A stretch of 64,000 nucleotides of DNA, taken from contig NC_135263.1 of the NCBI RefSeq assembly GCF_964204865.1, forward strand, positions 8,229,426-8,293,425. Reading direction: 5' to 3'. Shown here in pieces: positions 1 to 11,582 of this stretch. A program made the translations under genes and the position numbers. How positions within the stretch are numbered: the first letter of the stretch is position 1; each line of letters opens with the position of its first letter. Below the pieces are notes generated by a model. It was not told where the DNA came from. It saw only the letters and a list, made by a program, of their open reading frames with translations, and did not search any database. Source of the DNA: Styela clava. Its lineage: Eukaryota; Chordata; Ascidiacea; Stolidobranchia; Styelidae.

Positions 1-360
1 CACCGACACCATATGGAATCAAAAATTTATCAACATATTAATTGATCAGGTACATTTTTTCCCCATTTTTTTCTATTATTCTTGCTATTTCCAAAGTTCA
101 ACTTTTTATCGAATTTACACTAATGTTGCTCATTATTACCATCTTGTGGCAGGAGCACAACTGTAATTCGAAGATATATTAATGCTCTGTTAATCTGTAA
201 ATGTCTCTCTGTAGCCCATTCAGTGAGATTTTAATTTTTAAACTTTTTAGCGCTCTTTAAACTTCAATCATAATTAATTCATTGAATTTTGATGGTGGGT
301 ATCGCTGAACTGAAAATGAGCGTCTACAGGTGACTTCGAGAGCTTCAAACGCCGATTTCG
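1..360 (-). repeat. Inverted copy of dispersed repeat shared with 34.4-36.0 kb
   Basis: Read on the minus strand this stretch matches the repeat at about 34,365-34,500 and 35,230-36,000. Shared landmarks are a 'CAACATTAGTGTAAATTC' block, a 'GTTGATAA' plus 'GGTGTCGGTG' end, and a block around 'CACCTGTAGACGCTC'. It is a second-orientation copy of the unit that dominates 34-46 kb. No coding potential seen. 361-512 holds nothing I can assign. Confidence 0.7.
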
Positions 361-512
361 AGAAGAGGAATCCTTTACCACGGTTTCACCGAAGAGATTG
401 ATGGAATACGTGAAGGAAACATGGGAGAAGGAACTGTTTTTTGATAATTGCGAGCAACCACTAAATATAACAATCGTTCTTTGATCTGGTCCTGGACGAC
501 ACCGGTTGCATA

Positions 513-1299
513 CTAGAATTTATTAACAGTTCAATAACGCGGTCTTCCACGCCTCAAGTTTGTATCCTCAAATTCAAAAAATCCCACAACTCGAAGTATA
601 CACTTGACACGGTTATCTTATTACAAATGTAAAACAAATCAGCACAAATACTTTCAATAAATAAATAATCATAATCAATTCGGTCTTTAGGAAGCCTACT
701 CAAATTTATGCACACAATTATCAAATATAGTCAATTAGCAAGTCGAACCAAATTACTATCAAATAACTTGCAGCCTTCAGATCAAAAAGAGTTACGAATC
801 ATATCCTACCGAATTTGTCTGCTATTCTAGGCCTAAAATATTATACGTTGAACATGAAATCATTCGTCAATGAAATCCAACCAAACAATTAAATAAACTA
901 TGACTGTAAAATCAATCACAATAGCAATCTAATGCTCATAAAATAGGCCTATGTCTATATCAATTCTGATCTACATTATTCAATCGTGTCTAGCATGCAA
1001 CAATCCTAATGTAAAAACAATAAGTCAAGACCGCTAAACCAATTCAACTTATTTACAACGAAACGAGCGCCATTCTCTACAAAAGTAAAGCGCTATCTAA
1101 AAGCAAAGTACCGAAACTATCCCGAGATACTGTACCGACTATGCTAGACGGGTATGGGCAAACAATTTCCCACGAAGACTCTCTCAATCGTTTCGCAATA
1201 AAGTGTGTAGAAGCACACACGGAAATTACGGCGTCAACAAAAAGAAATAAATTACTACGTCACTTCAAAATTCAAGTTAATTCGATTCTCGATGTAGCA
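513..1299 (-). repeat. Possible 3' LTR of the BEL/Pao remnant
   Basis: On the minus strand a purine-rich tract (GGCTGGAGGAA) sits just downstream of the pol remnant and is followed at 1299 by TGCTACATCG, a plausible polypurine tract and LTR start. AATAAA-type signals occur near 515-530 and 640-665, and the stretch could end in ...TATGCA at 513. There is no second LTR in the window to align with, so both boundaries are guesses. Confidence 0.25.
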
Positions 1300-1384
1300 T
1301 TCCTCCAGCCAGATGTTGGAACCCAGTAAAAGCATCTTACTCACAAATTTCTCACATCGAGAATATCACACACTTGAAAACATT

Positions 1385-2790
1385 TTACTCATTACCTTTA
1401 TGAATTAAACACAACTTTGCAATTGGCCTTTTCAGTAAACCTTCGGATGTCTACACAGTAACTTGACGCACATCTCCAAGTTTATTGTGTCTAGTTTCCA
1501 TGACACGTCCTGTCTGTCACTTTCCTCTTGGTATAGTATTGTTCACAAGTAGCAACATATCACCAATTTTCATATTACGTTCTTTCGAGGTACATTTCTG
1601 TCGTGTCTGAAGTGTGGCTAAGTGTTCTTTTGTCCACTGGATCCAAAACTGGTCAGCCAAATACTGAATTTGTCGCCATGTTCTTCGAGTGTAACAATCT
1701 TTTTTGTCGAATATGCCAGGAGGAAAATTACTTTCAGGATTTAGTAATAGCAAATGATTTGGAGTGAGTGGCTCATCATCCTTTGGATCAAAATTTATTG
1801 GAGTGATGGGTCTGGAATTCAACTGTGATTCCACTACACAAAAAATAGTAGCCAAAGCTTCATCTGACACCAATTGGTCGTGTAAAAGAGCAACCAAAAT
1901 CTTTCGAACGGAATAAATTAATCTTTCATAACATCCTCCAAAATTTGAAGCAGTAGGTGGATTGAACTGGAATTTAATATTTTCCTGATGCAAAAACTGT
2001 CCAACTTTGCTTGAATTCCAAACTTCTATTTCCTTACGTAGAATTTTATTTGCTGCAACGAAATTACTACCGTTGTCACAGATGAACTTGGAATGGTCTA
2101 ATTCTACGCGCAATAAATCTTCTTAGCACATTTATTAATGAATCTGCATTCATCAAGTATGCAGCTTCCAAGTGTACGGCACGAGTTGTCATGTATGTAA
2201 ATAAACAGCCCTGCCTCTTGACGGCACTTCGTCCTTGCTTTACAAGAAAATATCCGAAGTAGTCCACTCCAACATAGGCAAATGGTCTTTCACCTGGTGT
2301 GACTCTTTCTTTCGGAAGATCTGCCATAATTTGTTTACTCACAGGTGAACTATTTTTCGACAGAACATAGATAGTGCATGCCTTTTCTGACAGATTTCAC
2401 CATAGCGCCTCATTCAACAATCCAAAATCGTTGTCTCAGAGAAGCCCATGTACGCCCCATATCAGAATAATGTGAAGATACATGATGTTTTCGTATAATA
2501 ATCTTAGTTACATGATGTTTGTGTGGGAGTACAATCGGACGTTTAACATCAAAATTACCAGGTGCATTTCTCAATCTCGCATCAACTCTGACGAAGCCAT
2601 CTTTCACAATCGGATTGAGTTTATGCAGGAAATTTGCAATCTCCAATCTCATCAGTACTGGTTTTCCAGATGTACTTCTATGATTGTCTTTCAGCAAGGC
2701 ATCAATAACATCTCCAAATTCTTGTCTTTTTACATATTTCCAAAAATCGTCTCCAGCAACTCGCAATTCCTCATTGTTTGCGAAATTCGG
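1385..2790 (-). pseudogene. BEL/Pao retrotransposon pol remnant: end of RNase H/linker and integrase
   Basis: Three minus-strand pieces (about 2790-2410, 2342-2076 and 2113-1517) read as the 3' part of a BEL/Pao pol gene. The first ends in the zinc-binding lead-in of integrase (LRQRFWIVE). The second has the conserved MADLPKERVTPGERPF block and the first catalytic Asp (GVDYFG). The third has the second Asp (ICDNGSNF) and the Glu (GGCYERLI), followed by the SQLNSRP and PLTPNHLL motifs of this clade. Stops interrupt the reading after the IPRGK motif at 1517 and again further on; similarity to the pol C-terminus runs to a stop at 1385-1387. A frameshift lies near 2100 and another between 2342 and 2410. 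Gag, protease and RT are absent, so this is a 5'-truncated dead copy. Confidence 0.85.
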
Positions 2791-2876
2791 CTTTTTCGTC
2801 CCATTCGGCTTTTTTGTCCCCTTCCGTATCGTTTTCGCCCACCGGGGGGCGATATCGCCCACTTTGGGAATCACTG
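2790..2876 (-). mobile_element. Solo hAT-type element end
   Basis: Read on the minus strand from 2876 the sequence begins CAGTGATTCCCAAAGTGGGC and continues with GC-rich CGCCCCCCGGTGGGCG, the classic look of a Charlie-like hAT terminus. A near-duplicated 'AAAAAGCCGAATGGGAC' follows. It forms an apparent N-terminal extension of the BEL reading frame but is not BEL sequence. No matching opposite end was found. Confidence 0.55.
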
Positions 2877-4048
2877 GTCTAGTATACAAACACTGCACTG
2901 CAGTAGACTGTAATACATCAGATAAAATGCATTATCGTATGAGAAGTATTAATCAGTATTTAGAGGTGTTTTCATTCGCCGAAAAACACTTGCGTTGTTT
3001 CCTTTTTTCTCCCTTGTTTTAGATACTGTACTACAGAGGAAAACGGCAATGATTCACCAATTCTACCTAACGCAGGCTAAGACTGAAAAATTTATTTGTT
3101 CACTGTATGAAGATGATATGAAGAATGTAAATGCTGCCAGGGAACGTCTTTATAAAACTGGCAAACATATGGACCATACTCTTCTACTCAGGGCGCGGCC
3201 AAGATTTTCAAAAGAAGGGGTTTCAAAATCGGAAATTACCATTCTCTTCTGAAACAGTCGCCGCGATTACGCGATCGTTGAAAGAGCCGACTTTTTCAGT
3301 CAAAAGACTGAGTCAACACAAAATCAATAATAAACTTTTGCGTCGTTTTCAAGCATGATATATGCTTGTCCGAGTTTTATGAACCCGGGATGTGCGTCAC
3401 TCCCTTTTCGGCATATTTCCAATTCTACAAATTTTATATCTGTAAGTATTTGAAATCTAAGATATGCACATAGGAGTATGTTATTACTTGAAAGAAAGCT
3501 ATTTGGGCAGGCCAGTAATCGTTTTAGCTCGTAAACACGGTAATAATCACAATAATAAAGAAACAATCAGCGTCCTCGCTGAGAATTTCTCGCTATGAAC
3601 CCGCTCTTTTGTTTCTTGAATATTTAGCGTTCGACGCCGTCTGAAGCGGCATGTTTGGATTTGTCTGAAAGCTTACGTAATTGTCTAATTTGAGAGACTT
3701 TGTTGTCGAGTCGGTCTCGCTTGAATTGATCACACCGATGAGCAATACAAAACTATTTTCAAAAAAAAAAAAAAATCTCTCATTTACAACGCGCACGGGT
3801 AAGCGAATATCGCACGCATCAAGAGACACAACTGGCATAAAGCGGCGAAATACCGCTTTCCGGTGGAATTAAACTGAAGGTTCTCGCACGTTTGAACAAA
3901 AAGTTATGACATTTTTCAGGAGGAGGATACAAAATTCTCCAGCCAGAAAGGCTATATAGAGTTCACAACCAAACATTCCAAAGAAAGCACACAGCAAAAA
4001 CAACAATACCAAGCAATAAAATGTAAGATAGCAATATACACCATAACA
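2877..4048. other. Unassigned DNA with repeat scraps
   Basis: No gene is recognised. A plus-strand stretch at 3,019-3,250 is open after a pyrimidine tract ending TTTTAG and could be a stray exon, but the peptide is unfamiliar. Bases 3,240-3,300 share a block (AACAGTCGCCGCGATTACGC, then AGAGCCGACTTTTTCA) with 51,815-51,860. A 13-base A run lies near 3,762. Confidence 0.4.
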
Positions 4049-4449
4049 ACACTGTCGGCCCCTGAACCAGCTACTACAATTTGCAAAATAGGCTGAAAAT
4101 AACTTATGACAGGTATTTTAAAAGACTGTAAACAATTCTATATGTGCACAGCATTTGAACAGTACTGATGATAGCTAATTCCATGATAAAACTGAAAATA
4201 CAACACTAAGTGAGCTGCAATGGCACTACACGAAAACAGCAACAGGGACCCAACATTAGCTCACTGTCCAACACAAAAACATCCAACCAAGCCCAATCCA
4301 ACAGTCACAAAACCACAAACAAACATCCCCGATCACCCACCAGAGACTTGAGGCACTCCCACAGACACAAAACACCCAAAATCCATCCGAAAACAACCAC
4401 ACTGAGACAACTGCAAACCTAGGACACCAAAAGGACAGGTCGACAGTGT
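4049..4449. mobile_element. Possible MITE with 9-bp terminal inverted repeats, AC-rich core
   Basis: ACACTGTCG at 4049-4057 and CGACAGTGT at 4441-4449 are exact inverted repeats bounding 401 bp. The interior at 4,200-4,420 is strongly strand-asymmetric (C and A rich, few G or T), which opens a spurious 70-codon frame. The short TIR and lack of a clear target duplication keep confidence low. Confidence 0.25.
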
Positions 4450-4836
4450 TACCGCGCCCCCAGTGTTTTCAATGCCAAAATACCAAATATGGAAACAATA
4501 TCACATGACATCATTTAACAGATAAAACAAGGGTCACACTATATTAATTCAATTGTGTTCAACGCAACTCTGGAGTGCGTCTTCTCATGACAAAAAAAAA
4601 ACATTATTACTCTCAAATACCACGGCAATCTGTGGACAATAAAATATGAGATCTTATGAATTCGCTATCGCCGCCAGAAATATCTCAAAATTTTATATAA
4701 AATCCCATAGAGTAAATGAGGTTGTTTTCCTCGATCTGAGTTAAAATGGATGGGAATCTAAATTAATCGCGTTCGGGTTTGCAATGAGTTCGTCTTCATT
4801 ACCATTCATAACATTAGGAAGTCCCTATTTCGGCGC

Positions 4837-5092
4837 AAATGTCAATAGTGCCAATAGATGCGAATATCCGTGGGTGCAAATGTACGCGGGTGCAATTGTA
4901 CGTGGGTGAATATTCGCGCATGTGCAAAAGTAGAGTGCAAATGTATTGGGTGCTAAAGCCCGTGGGTGCAAATGTTCATGGGTGCGATCTGTGTGTGGGG
5001 TCTAATATCTGCGGTTGCAAATGTATGGGTGCAATTGTTCACGGGCGCAAATGTCCGTGGGTTCAAAAGTATGCTGGGTGCAAATGTCCATG
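4837..5092 (+). repeat. Degenerate minisatellite, unit about 18 bp
   Basis: Repeats of a GTGGGTGCAAATGTACG-like unit with variable spacers run for about 250 bp. The core GGGTGCAA recurs at least eight times. The array is open on the plus strand, giving a Cys/Gly/Val-rich reading, but I see no sign that it is a gene. Confidence 0.8.
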
Positions 5093-5252
5093 TACGATAA
5101 TGGAACCCTAAATAACACGCCACGACAATCAAGACAATCGACCCCGAACCTATTTCCAGCCCTTAAATCAGTACATGAGTTGGCAAACTGCAGGTGTAAA
5201 AAAATAGGTGTCAAAATAATTCATACACGTGTATCAAAAACAGCCTCAGTAG

Positions 5253-5375
5253 CACAGTATCTGTATCGACTGCAAAAAAGTAGTACACTTTACACCTAGA
5301 GGAAAAGTCGATTTCGAGGATGAGGATTTCGGAAGCAATTCAGATGGAAGTGAATTCGATATTGAAATCGATTAA
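5253..5375 (+). other. Possible terminal exon with acidic tail
   Basis: A 40-codon open stretch runs from just after an in-frame stop to TAA at 5373-5375. It reads through a short CIDCKK motif into a strongly acidic tail (VDFEDEDFGSNSDGSEF). Asp/Glu/Ser-rich C-termini are common in real proteins, so this may be the last exon of a host or transposon gene. I found no convincing upstream exon. Confidence 0.2.
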
Positions 5376-6177
5376 ATAACTATTAGTTTTATCTCAGATA
5401 ACTGTTAGTATCGAAAGTCCTGTTTCTATAAATAATATTGCCTTTGTTTTGAATACACATCTACATAATTTGTAAATATATAAATTGTAATATTTCTGTT
5501 TACTATGTTATGTTCATATTCATTTAATTTTGTAGATGTCAAAAAACTTTTCAGTGTATAGTTCTCATTGAGAAATAACCGATTTACTTGTGCTTTTGTG
5601 CTCACGATGTTAATTTGTGAATTTTCGGGGAATCTCCATATTTGCATCATGGTGTTTAAAGCAACTTTCATATAAAATGTGCATTTTTCGTTAGTGGGAA
5701 CAATCTTGAATGCGTTCAGTATTTTTCATTTCATACCAAACTAAATAATTGATTTTGTTACCGTATGTGCGCTACGACACTCATTTTCTAGTCGTTTTCC
5801 AGGGCTTCGTCTCACGGCCTACGACGTTATAAATAAATTTTGAAATAGGGAATTTTGGCTACAGGCAAAATACAGGTACTGTAATCTAATCACCGAAGTA
5901 GATTGGGTAGTAAGTTGAGTTCAAGCAATTTATTTTGTTTTATGGTTTGAAAATGTAGAGTTTTTCAAATTTGGACAGATTCCTTTATTCGATCATATCT
6001 TATTTTTAACTTAATTAAACAAACCCCGTGTAACTCCGGAAATTTGGTACCGGTGTTGAATTTTCCGTCACGCTCGACTTGGTGCTGACAGATTATTATT
6101 GCTTTGAAAATCATCGTGCGACTTTCTGCGTTTTTCTGGCGGCGCTGTCTCGCGTCAAGATTAAGTGAGTGACTTAT
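5376..6177. other. Unassigned AT-rich DNA
   Basis: No coding region, RNA gene or clear repeat structure was seen in this stretch. Confidence 0.5.
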
Positions 6178-7307
6178 AAATATTCAAGTTAGTTGTGCAC
6201 ATGGAATATTACACGGTATACTTGACTATAGAACTGATAGAATGCAGATTACAAAACAAAATAGAAGAGCAATCAATTGAGTGGGAAGGCTCTAGGACCG
6301 GTCCAGCAATCGAAAGCATATTGACAGTAAGATTTTAAATTCACCTCAAAGCTCCCATGAGTAGATGTAGTAGAGAGCCGCTTTGTGCTACGATTGCTCA
6401 GCATAAAAAGAGTAAGTTGTAAATGTTCTTATAGGGAACCCATGTCAAGGAATGTAAATTTTATAAGAGATATGTATATTTTCGGATCATAAAAAAGTTG
6501 CAGTGTGATCAAAGCAGTAAGCAAGAATATAAATTGACTGATGGGTGATGCTTTATCTCAAAAATCAGAATTAGCTTACACCATATTAATGAAAATTTTT
6601 GGTGGAGCAACTAAAACTGTCAGCAAAAAAAAAAGAAATGTGGGAGCGATACCACCCTGAAATTGTGACGTCTGTATGAAAAACATATATTAAACACACA
6701 TATTTTAACTTCAATTAATTAGTGTTTTATGATGGAGTTCTACTGTACTGATCTTGATAATTTTTTCCTAGACTCATTCTGTCATTGTATACGAAATCAC
6801 CAGCTGCATATTACAACACAAGAGAGCTGTGCTCAAATATATGGACACGTTAACCAGAGCGAAGCAGTATTTACCTTTGACGCCACCGGTACCCACAAAA
6901 AATTCCGAGTTTCGCGTAGAAATAATTTACAGAATCAAACCGGACAGCCAGTGTTCCCATGGATAAAATAATACAGCGAAATTTTAGACAAAATATCAGA
7001 TTTCATGCGAAATTTAGAAATAAATAAAAGTAATAGCCTTCTGGAGAAATACTTTATCTTTAACCACTGAAAATTTCAAAGCAATTGGTCCAGTATTCGA
7101 AGAGAAAAGCGATTTTTTAAAAATGATGGAGACAAATAACAATAACAACAAAATTTTGAAACGATCGTTATGTCCACTAAACGTGTCCAATAAGAGGTGT
7201 TTTACGTTTGCCACGATAATCCACTTTGCTTGATTTCAGGCTGGTACTAATAACATTTTTTACATAAATTGGATACCAACATATATATATATATTTATAA
7301 TTTTAGA

Positions 7308-8150
7308 TGTGCCAAAAAGTTTTGAATTATTTTGTCGAGTGTTTTTAAATTATGGATTTGTCACCAATAGCAATAACTTTTTTGCTACTGCAAAATCCAC
7401 CAAATTTATTGAACGCATTAATATTTCTCCTGGAACCGTTACATTTTATTAATTCCAATTTGTTTTGTGGGGTATTCACATTTTTGTTTCAAATAATACT
7501 TTGTCAAAGTGGCTGTTATACTTATATATAAACCCATACATGCTTAAATGGTAGACTAGGTTCAATTGTTGTGGGCGATTTATTTCAAAATACCGTAACT
7601 AAAATATAATTTTTTGTAGACCTCTCGAAACTTACTTTTGAAGAATGGTTTGCTGTCACCAGATGGAATTTTGGCATGGAAACACATCTAGAGGGAATTA
7701 ATGAAGATATGTCTAAAAAAACATTTGAAACAGCCATGTAAACTAACAGACCAACATGTTTAATTCAATAGCTTGATAAAAATGTCTGTTAAATATTAAG
7801 CACAGGTGTAGCACAAAGAACTGTTTTGGATATTAATTCATTTGTATTTTTTTATTAGATCTATCTCCTATTGAGCATATACTTGGGTCATGAATATTAT
7901 TTCTAAAATTGCCAACAGTATTCAGGTCATTAATAACAGATGAACCGGGGAAATATTTCTTTGTAGGTTCTTCCTGCATCTGTTGCTAGAATTTCGGAAA
8001 TGTCTGAATTTGGAGCAACTGCCAAGTTTTGCAAACTGCAAAATCCTTTTTTTGACATATGCAACAGCACTACTGACGTGGCTTCCTTAAAAAACGGAAA
8101 TCTATTATTACTCTCTGAAACATCTGGAGACAAAAGACTGCAGTAGATCA
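7308..8150 (+). pseudogene. P-element-like transposase fragments
   Basis: These are the recognisable coding scraps of the left P-like copy. An exon-like start follows TTTATAATTTTAG at 7,307. A second acceptor-like TTTTTTGTAG precedes 7,620. The LTDQHV and FFDICNS blocks follow in the order expected of P-type transposases. Several in-frame stops and frame changes show the gene is dead. In the right copy the same segments carry different disabling changes, so the two copies have decayed separately. Confidence 0.55.
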
Positions 8151-8250
8151 CATAAAATTTCATAAAGTTTTACACAATGGAAGTCTACAACAGGTGATTA
8201 GCTCAAGGATTTTTAAACAAAATAACTGCTACATGCAACACATTTTGTAG

Positions 8251-11200
8251 CAGTGGCGGCGCGTGGTCATTTTGACAACCGGGGCAAGCTACTGCGGGAC
8301 CAAGTCATCCCCATCTACGGGGACAGGATGAGCGCTGTAAGTTCTCCCATCATTTTATGAGTAGAAAAAAAATTCCATCGGTAACAACCAATCGGCAAAA
8401 GCGACAATTTTTAACGATAAGAAAGTGTCTTTAAAACCGGTCCAAGTCAAGGGATTAATAAATATAGACATAGTTTATTTTGAAACCTCTTTCAAAAGGA
8501 AAGGCAATATTTACCCAGATAAATACAATGACATATTAACAGAAACTTCGGGAAAGCAGACAAAACCTAAAATAAGGTTTAAAACGTTACTATGAAGAAA
8601 GGAAAGTTAATGTAAAGATAAGGACATGCGTCGCTCACTCATAGATATATATGCTGCTTGACTTCTACTGCTTGAACATATATGCAACACGCCGCGGTTT
8701 CTTGGAAGCAAAATGCTCAATAACGCGTTGATTAAAGTCATGCATCCCAGAAATAACGTCTCTGTGAATGGATAAAACAGCCAAGGAATTTAATCTATCT
8801 TGCTTCATTGTGTTTCTGAGATACGTTTTAATATGCTTCAGCGTGCTGAATGTTCGCTCTGCGTCGGCGGAAGAAATAGGCGTCGTCAAAATGATGTCCA
8901 GAAATTTTGCAGACGCCGCAAAGGTAGTTACTAGAGTGTTATCTATGAGGAACCCATAGAACGCGCAAGTTGATGTGATGTTCAAAAAAGTTTGATTGGT
9001 GTATATACATCGCAATTCATTTTCCAATTTACCCACGTTTATCATGGGGTAAAATTTGGAGACAGTAGCCAACAAATGGATGGGAAATTGACGTGCAAAT
9101 TTTGAAAATTTTTTTTGGTTCATCAAAGAGAACGCGGCAAGGTGTTCAGTGCGCAGACAATTGCCTATTTGATTCACCAGAATGTCAAAGCATTCCTTTG
9201 CAGACAAAATCAAACGCTGCGTTGTTTGCCCGCGGCGTGAAGAAGCACTCCATGTGTCGTCGTATTTTATTGTTTCCCGGATACGAGATACAGCATCGCA
9301 GAAGTCTGAAATACACGACTGCACAGACGCTCCATCCATTAGCCTTGACTGCAATGCGCCGTATAATACATCCACGTGATAGAATATTGTGGAGAAAAAA
9401 GCGAGAAAAAATGAAAACGCACCATCTTCTAGCAGACGCTTTAGACCCGCCGCCTCCCTCACAGAGCGTTCGTCCTAAACCGGAGAGCTCTGAATGCCAT
9501 TGAAACACTCAATGAACTCAGACCTAATTTCGGACACGCCCTGCACCACGCGTGATTGGAAGTTCCAACGTGTTGGTGCACAAGCTGGGAGACGGCGGCT
9601 ACATATCTGGCGAAGGAGGTCAGAGCGCTTTGGCGAAACGGAAAAAAATGAAGAAAACCCCGAAACATTTGCAAAAAATATACGGACGAGAGGGGTATCA
9701 AGACACATATTTTTAATAACGAGGTTAAATTGGTGTGCATAACAATGTAAAAAATGCGCATGAGGAAAATCTTCTTTTATATAAACTTGAACACCATGTT
9801 TCGACCCACTCATGACTGCCGCGCCGTCATAAGTTTGAGCTATCAATTTTGACTTCGCGTTGTAAGGCTGTAACACTTCTTTCAGTACAGCCGATATCCC
9901 GCAAGCCGTGCGATCAACGATTGGTACAAAGCTGTGAAATCTCTCGGTAGGTTTACCATCTTTCACAAACCGAAAAATCACAGCCAGTTGGGAAACGCAC
10001 GTGATGTCAGTTGTCTCGTCAGACTGAATCGAAAGGAACTGGCAATTCTCAATTTCCAGAGCCAAATGTTGTAAATAAATTTTATACATTGAGTCGAGCA
10101 AATCATTTTGAATATTCTTAGATGTCCCTTTCGAAACAGTTGCGACATCAAGATGATCTCTCAATACTGTATCTAGGGATGCGGTGTATTCCACCATATC
10201 CAAAAAAACCCCTCTATTAAAAGAGCCAGCCCGTTCATCGTGCCCACGGAGGGACAGCTCGTGACAACCAACGAACTTCAAAACATCTATCAATCGACCG
10301 AGAACAGAGCGGTTTTTCTCGACGTTTTGGTTGTGCCGACGAATAGAAACCGCGCGTCCTTCATCCAACTGTGCTGCAATATTAACATTTCCGAATGTTC
10401 GGTATTTTACTGCATTGTCCAGATGCTCCATAGAAGATTGATGATCCCTGGCACGCTCGGAAAGATGTTTAAGATCTCTAAAACCAAATTTACACCAACG
10501 TGAGTCACGGGCAGTAGCAAAAAGTAGGCAATAAAAACAAAAAAGTGCATTTTTGTCCTCGCTGTAACACAACCATTAATGTTTTTTATACCAAGTTTCT
10601 GCGCAGAATGTACGCCGACGCTTTCCTCCGTCATGGGATTGTTCCAGTGAACAGTTTTTTGGTTGATAAGGCCCAAGACGTTGTACCTCTAATTTTTGTT
10701 CCAGCGGCAGCTGCGAAAACGGAGTGCGAAGTAGTGCATCAACCTTATTCATTATGAGGTCTAAGGCTAAGAAATGCGAAGCCGGAAAGAAGTGAGGAGC
10801 TCAAAAGGAATGTGGAAAATCGAAAGCAAATGGACTAAAGGTCTCTAACTGATTCAAATAGCGAAACAAGCGACAAAAACGAAGGCGAGGAAACTATCAA
10901 CTCTTCAAGCAACCAACGAACGAGAAGGAATGCGTGAATATGTCAACACGTTGTTGTAAGAAACGTCGGCATTGTGTCGTCATAATTTCGGGGCAAGCCC
11001 AGATCGGCCCCGATGATTTAGTAAAAGAAACAGAAAACAAGCGAGACAAACGCGGCGAGTGGAAGATAAAAGAGAGAATACGATATACAATGAGCAACCG
11101 GGGCAAAATCGGCGTCGCCCCGTCGACGTTCGGCGAAGGCTTTGCGAGCGAAAAATGAACCATGTCGGGAGAATATGGCTAGTGTAGACAGTCTGTGCAA

Positions 11201-11267
11201 CCGATATTGAGGTATTTTTCGAATATTTTTTATTATACCGAAAAAACCTATTGACGCGCCGCCACTG
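8251..11267 (-). mobile_element. hAT transposon, 3,017 bp, complete ends with 8-bp target duplication
   Basis: The termini are perfect 14-bp inverted repeats, CAGTGGCGGCGCGT at 8251-8264 and ACGCGCCGCCACTG at 11254-11267. Flanking 8-mers TTTTGTAG (8243-8250) and TTTTGTAT (11268-11275) form the target duplication with one mismatch. The inverted P-like copy at 62,332-62,339 keeps the uninterrupted site (TTCTGTAG on its matching strand), confirming the insertion. GC-rich subterminal blocks containing CGGGGCAA occur at both ends. The transposase is on the minus strand. Confidence 0.95.
8665..10572 (-). pseudogene. hAT transposase (TTF/ZMYM-type N-terminus, DUF4371-like core, hAT dimerisation tail)
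   Basis: This would catalyse cut-and-paste movement of the surrounding element. The N-terminal part has a TTF-type zinc-finger pattern (FCFYC, then a His-containing tail). The RNase H-like core shows the first Asp in IQSDETTD and the second in YDGAAVMSG, followed by the HCYAHQFNLVIKN block. The C-terminus carries the hallmark SSADAERTFSTLKHIKTYLR and a LNSLAVLSIH helix of the dimerisation region, with the catalytic Glu in DAER. One in-frame TAG at 9475-9477 divides 365 and 265 codons in the same frame. Upstream, the N-terminus continues in another frame at about 10,580-10,676, so there is at least one frameshift. It is recently dead but otherwise well preserved. Confidence 0.9.
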
Positions 11268-11582
11268 TTTTGTATTCATATTTAAAAAACAACAACATTT
11301 CATTGCTTCTCCAGCGTATGAAGGGCTCCAAATACTGGTACCTTCAACATGTGATATACCATATTAGACCAAGCATCTGCCAGACCCCCCTTTAAGTGTA
11401 AGATAAAAGTTTTCTAAACTGTTTTACTGTATCATACATATAAATTTTTCGTGGCTTGAAACACTTTTTAGAGTTAGACAATCGGGACTATTATAAACTA
11501 ACATTTGCCGGCTTCCGATCAGACCTGCTAGGTGTTTTGGTCTAACTTGTCAATTAAAAATTTTGTAGTAAATCGTCCATAC

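Larger units (their letters stand above)
6178..11565 (+). mobile_element. Degenerate P-like element, left copy (split by a hAT insertion)
   Basis: Bases 6178-8250 plus 11276-11565 match, in inverse orientation, the right-hand end of the window (63,985 back to about 62,058). Plus-strand fragments look like P-element/THAP9-type transposase. A piece after an AG acceptor near 7,308 reads DVPKSFELFCRVFLNYGF, resembling the DVPH...LLDHGF block. A piece at 7,620-7,690 contains LLSPDGILAWKHI. A piece at about 7,740-7,790 contains KLTDQHV and KMSVK. A piece at about 7,985-8,150 contains FCKLQNPFFDICNS. All are broken by stops and separated by intron-like DNA. The hAT at 8251-11267 interrupts it. True termini and TIRs were not located. 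The family call rests on remembered motif shapes, not a search. Confidence 0.6.

Noticed and set aside
1141-1329. Open reading of 62 codons on the plus strand
   Set aside because: It overlaps the presumed BEL 3' LTR and has no motif; chance opening.
4210-4422. 70-codon Thr/His/Pro/Lys-rich reading
   Set aside because: It is a by-product of a CA-rich, strand-asymmetric tract with few T, not a protein gene.
7930-8163. 77-codon minus reading
   Set aside because: The plus strand of the same stretch fits P-like transposase better (FFDICNS block), so the minus frame is a shadow.
9093-9503. Plus-strand readings opposite the hAT transposase
   Set aside because: They mirror the minus-strand transposase codons and carry no domain of their own.
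10897-11303. Cys/Arg-rich minus readings at the hAT left part
   Set aside because: They run across the element terminus into flanking DNA and lack any known motif.
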